Positions 63,301-64,000 of a stretch of DNA of 64,000 nt are shown here, piece by piece (within the stretch, counting starts at the first letter, position 1; each line of letters starts with the position of its first letter). The notes beneath the pieces were generated by a model. That model ran no database searches. It had not been told where the DNA came from and saw only the letters and a program-made list of their open reading frames with translations. The stretch is from Phoebastria nigripes (taxonomy: Eukaryota > Chordata > Aves > Procellariiformes > Diomedeidae): positions 822,817 through 886,816 of the forward strand of contig JAYKAV010000933.1 of the NCBI GenBank assembly GCA_035582835.1, read 5' to 3'. A program made the translations under genes and the position numbers.

Positions 63301-63751
63301 CCACCCTCAGGGTTTATTTTCACCTTCCTCTGAAGCAGCTGATACTGACTATCAGAGGTAGATGCTGCTTAGATCCAGGTCACCAATTCTGATGTTCCTG
63401 ACTTGCAACGTTTTCTTTCTGCTGTAACTTTAAGAGCCTCTGGGAAATTCTAAGAGATTTTAGCATACAAGTCCCTTTCTCTTAACATGAGGGCTTTCAT
63501 GCACATTGAAAGATCAGCTGAAGTGATATATTCAAACATAANTTTCCTTAGACACCAATTTCCTCTCACAGTAGCACCACGTGCTGCAACACTGACTGCC
63601 AGGAGTGAAATTTAAAGTCCCTTGGAACTGTTCCGCATGAAACTGGACAAACCAGTATCTTTTTCAAAGACAATCTTATCACTTAGTCACACAGTATAAC
63701 AGTAATGCATTAAAGTGTAACAAAATTATTTCATAGGTCAAGGTTTCTCAC
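57365..63751. other. Upstream flank of OSGIN1, no gene recognised
   Basis: AT-rich, CpG-poor DNA of about 6.4 kb. In mammals the next gene upstream on the same strand is MLYCD. I looked for its C-terminal exon (NGAVLWRINWMADVS-like words and a terminal SKL peroxisomal signal) and did not find it, so MLYCD coding sequence lies beyond the right edge. Minus-strand AATAAA words, for example near 58,430 and 59,333, could be ends of its 3' UTR but prove nothing alone. Confidence 0.5.
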
Positions 63752-63818
63752 CTATAATTGACAGCTCTGTTTCTAGACTAGTTGAAGGAGGCTGGAACAT
63801 GAAAGGAGCTGCCACTCG
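63752..63818 (-). other. Possible internal exon of 67 nt, gene not identified
   Basis: The minus strand has ATTCTATTTTACAG, then 67 nt, then GTGAGAAA: a good acceptor and donor. One frame is open, beginning RVAAPFMFQPPSTSLETELS and ending II plus one base; the other two have stops. It ends ATTATAG before GT, in the same phase as OSGIN1 exon 2 (ATCATAG). If joined to OSGIN1 exon 3 it would read LSIIGNGPSG and preserve the glycine motif. It could be an alternative OSGIN1 exon, part of an unseen neighbour, or chance. I do not recognise the peptide. Confidence 0.25.
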
Positions 63819-64000
63819 CTGTAAAATAGAATGTGCTATTTTGAAATAAATGCATATATTCCAGGGTCATTTCTGTGGTTTAGGAACATACAAAATACTC
63901 CCTATGAACTCTGAAAAGATTTGGCACAGTGAATCTGCAGGAAAGAGGCAGGATTTCTGCACAAGAATAAAGCCATTCAGTAACTAATTCCGCAATGCAT

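Noticed and set aside
57400..64000. MLYCD last exon or 3' UTR upstream of OSGIN1
   Set aside because: Expected from mammalian gene order, but no MLYCD-like peptide or terminal SKL was found. Scattered AATAAA words are not enough.
1..64000. Bacterial-type systems, CRISPR arrays, tRNA or rRNA genes
   Set aside because: No operon-like coding density, no regular spacer-repeat array, and no recognisable tRNA or rRNA sequence. The window is vertebrate nuclear DNA.

Overview
This is a vertebrate nuclear window, almost certainly from a bird. It carries single-copy genes with introns, a CR1-like LINE fragment, and an LTR of a family I recognise from neoavian genomes, with a tRNA-Lys type primer-binding site. 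Apart from scattered single N bases it is continuous. Two protein genes can be supported, both on the minus strand: NECAB2 (5' part only) and OSGIN1 (complete coding region). These are neighbours in the same relative order on human chromosome 16q23-q24, so the synteny supports both calls.

Layout, left to right. 1-17,018: NECAB2 intron 2, with an internally deleted endogenous retrovirus at 5,086-5,816, several homopolymer tracts and a PBX/MEIS-type site near 11.6 kb. 17,019-17,043: a 25-nt NECAB2 microexon coding for the start of the first EF-hand. 17,044-26,400: NECAB2 intron 1, ending at 25.13-26.30 kb in a GC-rich minisatellite. 26,401-26,598: the coding part of NECAB2 exon 1, inside a CpG island of about 26.25-26.76 kb that also holds a GGA repeat, a GC box and an overlapping upstream ORF. 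26.8-46.05 kb: intergenic DNA in which I find no gene; it has a CAG/CCG repeat, a CpG-dense patch near 37.2 kb and an old CR1 piece at 45.5-45.7 kb. 46.05-52.85 kb: OSGIN1, with a 3' UTR ending in a clear poly(A) signal and five coding exons. 57.16-57.36 kb: a probable 5' UTR exon and promoter of OSGIN1 with a TATA-like box and an NF-E2/antioxidant-response element. 57.4-64 kb: upstream DNA with one possible exon at 63,752-63,818.

The five OSGIN1 exons join to exactly 1,500 nt, or 499 residues plus stop. The protein has two Rossmann-type nucleotide-binding motifs, as expected of this FAD/NAD(P)-binding oxidative-stress family. In mammals OSGIN1 is an NRF2 target, which fits the NF-E2/ARE motif next to its predicted TATA box. 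NECAB2 is a neuronal EF-hand protein with a C-terminal antibiotic-biosynthesis-monooxygenase-like domain; only its first 74 residues are encoded here, and the rest must lie beyond the left edge. CpG density falls sharply near 45 kb, between the two genes. I saw no prokaryotic-type system, CRISPR array, tRNA or rRNA gene.
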